From the NCBI GenBank assembly GCA_046758845.1, contig JBHIBA010000264.1, positions 1 through 6,560 on the forward strand: a DNA stretch of 6,560 nucleotides, in the 5' to 3' direction. The notes beneath the pieces were generated by a model. That model did no database searches. It had not been told where the DNA came from and worked only from the letters and a program-made list of their open reading frames with translations. Each line of letters starts with the position of its first letter. The first letter of the stretch is position 1. The translations under genes and the position numbers were made by a program. Shown here piece after piece: positions 5,394-6,560 of this stretch. This DNA comes from JBHIBA01 sp046758845. GTDB taxonomy: Bacteria > UBA8248 > JACPRG01 > G963555815.

Positions 5394-6440
5394 TCAAGAG
5401 GCGGTGGAGGCGCGCAACTCCTTGATCCAATCAAATAGGTTGCCGACCCGGATGGGGACCGATACCCGGACCGTCACGTCGGGTGAGTCCTCCGTGAGGC
5501 CGATGCCCGTCGAGAAGTCAATCGAGGTGATTTGGGTTAAAGCCCAAGTGATACCGAAGAACGCCTGGGCCACATTGAGGAATGAGCCTGGCACATCCGA
5601 TTTTGGCCCGCCGGGCGCACCGGTCTCTGTGGGGGTGGTAAATCTCTGCTCAAGGCGGAAATTGAAAGCGAGGTCAATACTAAAGGCCATGGCAACGCCT
5701 ACGTTATAGCCGATGGTATAACCCGGATTGATAGACGTCCTGACCAGAGAGCCATCCGCGGCCCTCAATGTGACAGTGCGGTCGATGTTGTGGGTAAAAA
5801 TGAGGCCCCCAAATATGACGGCTGGGTCGCTCGATCTCACGGCAGTGACCGTTCCCGTAATGCTATAGAGACCCGTCCCGGTCGGAAGCTCCCTCGCGGG
5901 GTCCAGGCCGAAAGGGTCCTGGCCGGTTATCGTTTTCCCCCGCAGGCCCACGATCACGTCGGGAATGATCCCTTGTTCCTTGAAAGGCTGGTAAAAGATG
6001 GCCCCTTCAACGTCTCCGATGTCATTGTCTTGCGCCGTGGTCTCGCTCGTTTCCGTTGAGACGCGGTCGAAGACGAAACGATAGGGTACACGGAGCTCGG
6101 CCTGAACGTCCTGGATGACTCCAAGGCGCACAGTGAGAGAGGGCTCCAGGACGTCCCGCTGGACCTTTGCCGTCGCAATCTCGCCGACGATGAACGTGGG
6201 AAGGATGGAGAATCCCGTGACGGAAATTCTGCGGGTCGAAAAAAACGAGTAGTCGAAGGTAGGTTCTAGCTCCAGTTGCCCCGGCCTGAGAAGAAGGCCT
6301 CCACGTTGAATCAGCGCCCGTTCAAGGGTGAGCTGCGGGGGCTCCTCGTCTGCATCGTTGTTCTGAGCCATGAGAGGCTTTTTCAAAGCGAAGATAACAC
6401 AACACACCACTGCTGCCGCAGCCAGCCACCTTTTCCTCAT
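5394..6440 (-). CDS. Outer-membrane beta-barrel protein, MetA-pathway/putative transporter type
   Basis: A 348-residue secreted precursor. Residues 1-25 are a Sec signal peptide: MRKR, a hydrophobic core about 6-19, and likely cleavage near PLMA-Q. The mature part starts with a short acidic segment and LTLERALIQRGGLLLRPGQLELEP (38-60). It then alternates in beta strands with typical family landmarks: SILPTFIVGEI (78-88), a polar loop with DNDIGDVEGAI (138-148), GLRGKTITGQDPFG (165-178), LPTGTGLYS (185-193), SSDPAVIFGGL (203-213), and near the end GIGLTEDSPDVTVRVSVPI (312-330). This pattern matches proteins annotated as 'putative MetA-pathway of phenol degradation' or 'transporter', predicted outer-membrane barrels of unproven substrate. 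The start is ATG 6440, with GGAGGG at 6447-6452 spaced 6 nt. A TTG at 6533 lies inside the promoter and cannot be used by the main transcript. A 12-residue tail (DWIKELRASTAS) follows the last strand. The gene is convergent with the secA unit and apparently monocistronic. Confidence 0.85.
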   Translation of the reverse strand: MRKRWLAAAAVVCCVIFALKKPLMAQNNDADEEPPQLTLERALIQRGGLLLRPGQLELEPTFDYSFFSTRRISVTGFSILPTFIVGEIATAKVQRDVLEPSLTVRLGVIQDVQAELRVPYRFVFDRVSTETSETTAQDNDIGDVEGAIFYQPFKEQGIIPDVIVGLRGKTITGQDPFGLDPARELPTGTGLYSITGTVTAVRSSDPAVIFGGLIFTHNIDRTVTLRAADGSLVRTSINPGYTIGYNVGVAMAFSIDLAFNFRLEQRFTTPTETGAPGGPKSDVPGSFLNVAQAFFGITWALTQITSIDFSTGIGLTEDSPDVTVRVSVPIRVGNLFDWIKELRASTAS

Positions 6441-6504
6441 GGGCGACCCTCCGGTCCGTTGAAAAACAGAGATATCCCCAAATATTTCCTTCGATCCACC
6501 CTCT

Positions 6505-6533
6505 AGCCTACCCGAACCGAAGAATTCTGTCAA
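6505..6533 (-). promoter_or_regulatory. Strong sigma70-type promoter for the outer-membrane protein gene
   Basis: On the minus strand a perfect -35 box TTGACA (6528-6533) is followed, after exactly 17 nt, by TAGGCT (6505-6510), which keeps the T, A and final T of the -10 consensus. Transcription would start near 6498, leaving a leader of about 58 nt before ATG 6440. This supports the chosen start, because codons upstream of it would not be in the mRNA. Confidence 0.65.
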
Positions 6534-6560
6534 GCCCGTTTTTCAGGTTTGGCCTCGAAT

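Noticed and set aside
5404..6506. Plus-strand frames opposite the outer-membrane protein gene
   Set aside because: The minus-strand gene has a signal peptide, ribosome-binding site, promoter and family pattern. The opposite frames have none.

Overview
The window looks like an ordinary chromosomal segment of a GC-rich Gram-negative bacterium. It carries a SecA with the C-terminal zinc motif, a signal-peptide-bearing outer-membrane beta-barrel protein, and clear Shine-Dalgarno sequences and sigma70-type promoters. Two of the four main genes appear to start at TTG. The SecA and the barrel protein resemble versions I associate with deltaproteobacterial or related uncultured lineages (Tectomicrobia, NC10/Rokubacteria). 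That lineage guess is inference, not something the sequence proves.

Layout. Positions 1-167 are noncoding, with a duplicated A5/C6 motif and a hairpin that could terminate leftward transcription. Positions 168-968 (+) encode a classical short-chain dehydrogenase/reductase (SDR). Positions 969-1174 form an AT-rich promoter followed by a leader of about 150 nt with small hairpins and a possible 27-codon upstream ORF whose stop overlaps the secA start. Positions 1175-3994 (+) are a complete secA. Positions 3996-4820 (+) encode a carbon-nitrogen hydrolase (nitrilase superfamily). It starts 1 nt after the secA stop, with its ribosome-binding site inside the last secA codons, so the two are almost certainly cotranscribed and translationally coupled. 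Positions 4821-5393 hold no convincing gene but several hairpins between convergent genes. Positions 5394-6440 (-) encode an outer-membrane barrel protein of the 'MetA-pathway of phenol degradation'/putative transporter type, with a near-ideal sigma70 promoter at 6505-6533.

How the genes relate. SecA powers Sec-dependent export, and the convergent barrel protein would be a Sec substrate, but their adjacency need not be functional. The SDR is probably a separate transcription unit. The most notable observation is that the nitrilase homologue has Ser where the family's catalytic Cys should be, while the other catalytic positions and the whole reading frame are intact. The second is the short ORF overlapping the secA start, which could be a regulatory leader. 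I found no CRISPR array, transposase, RNA gene, defence locus or clearly novel multi-gene system.
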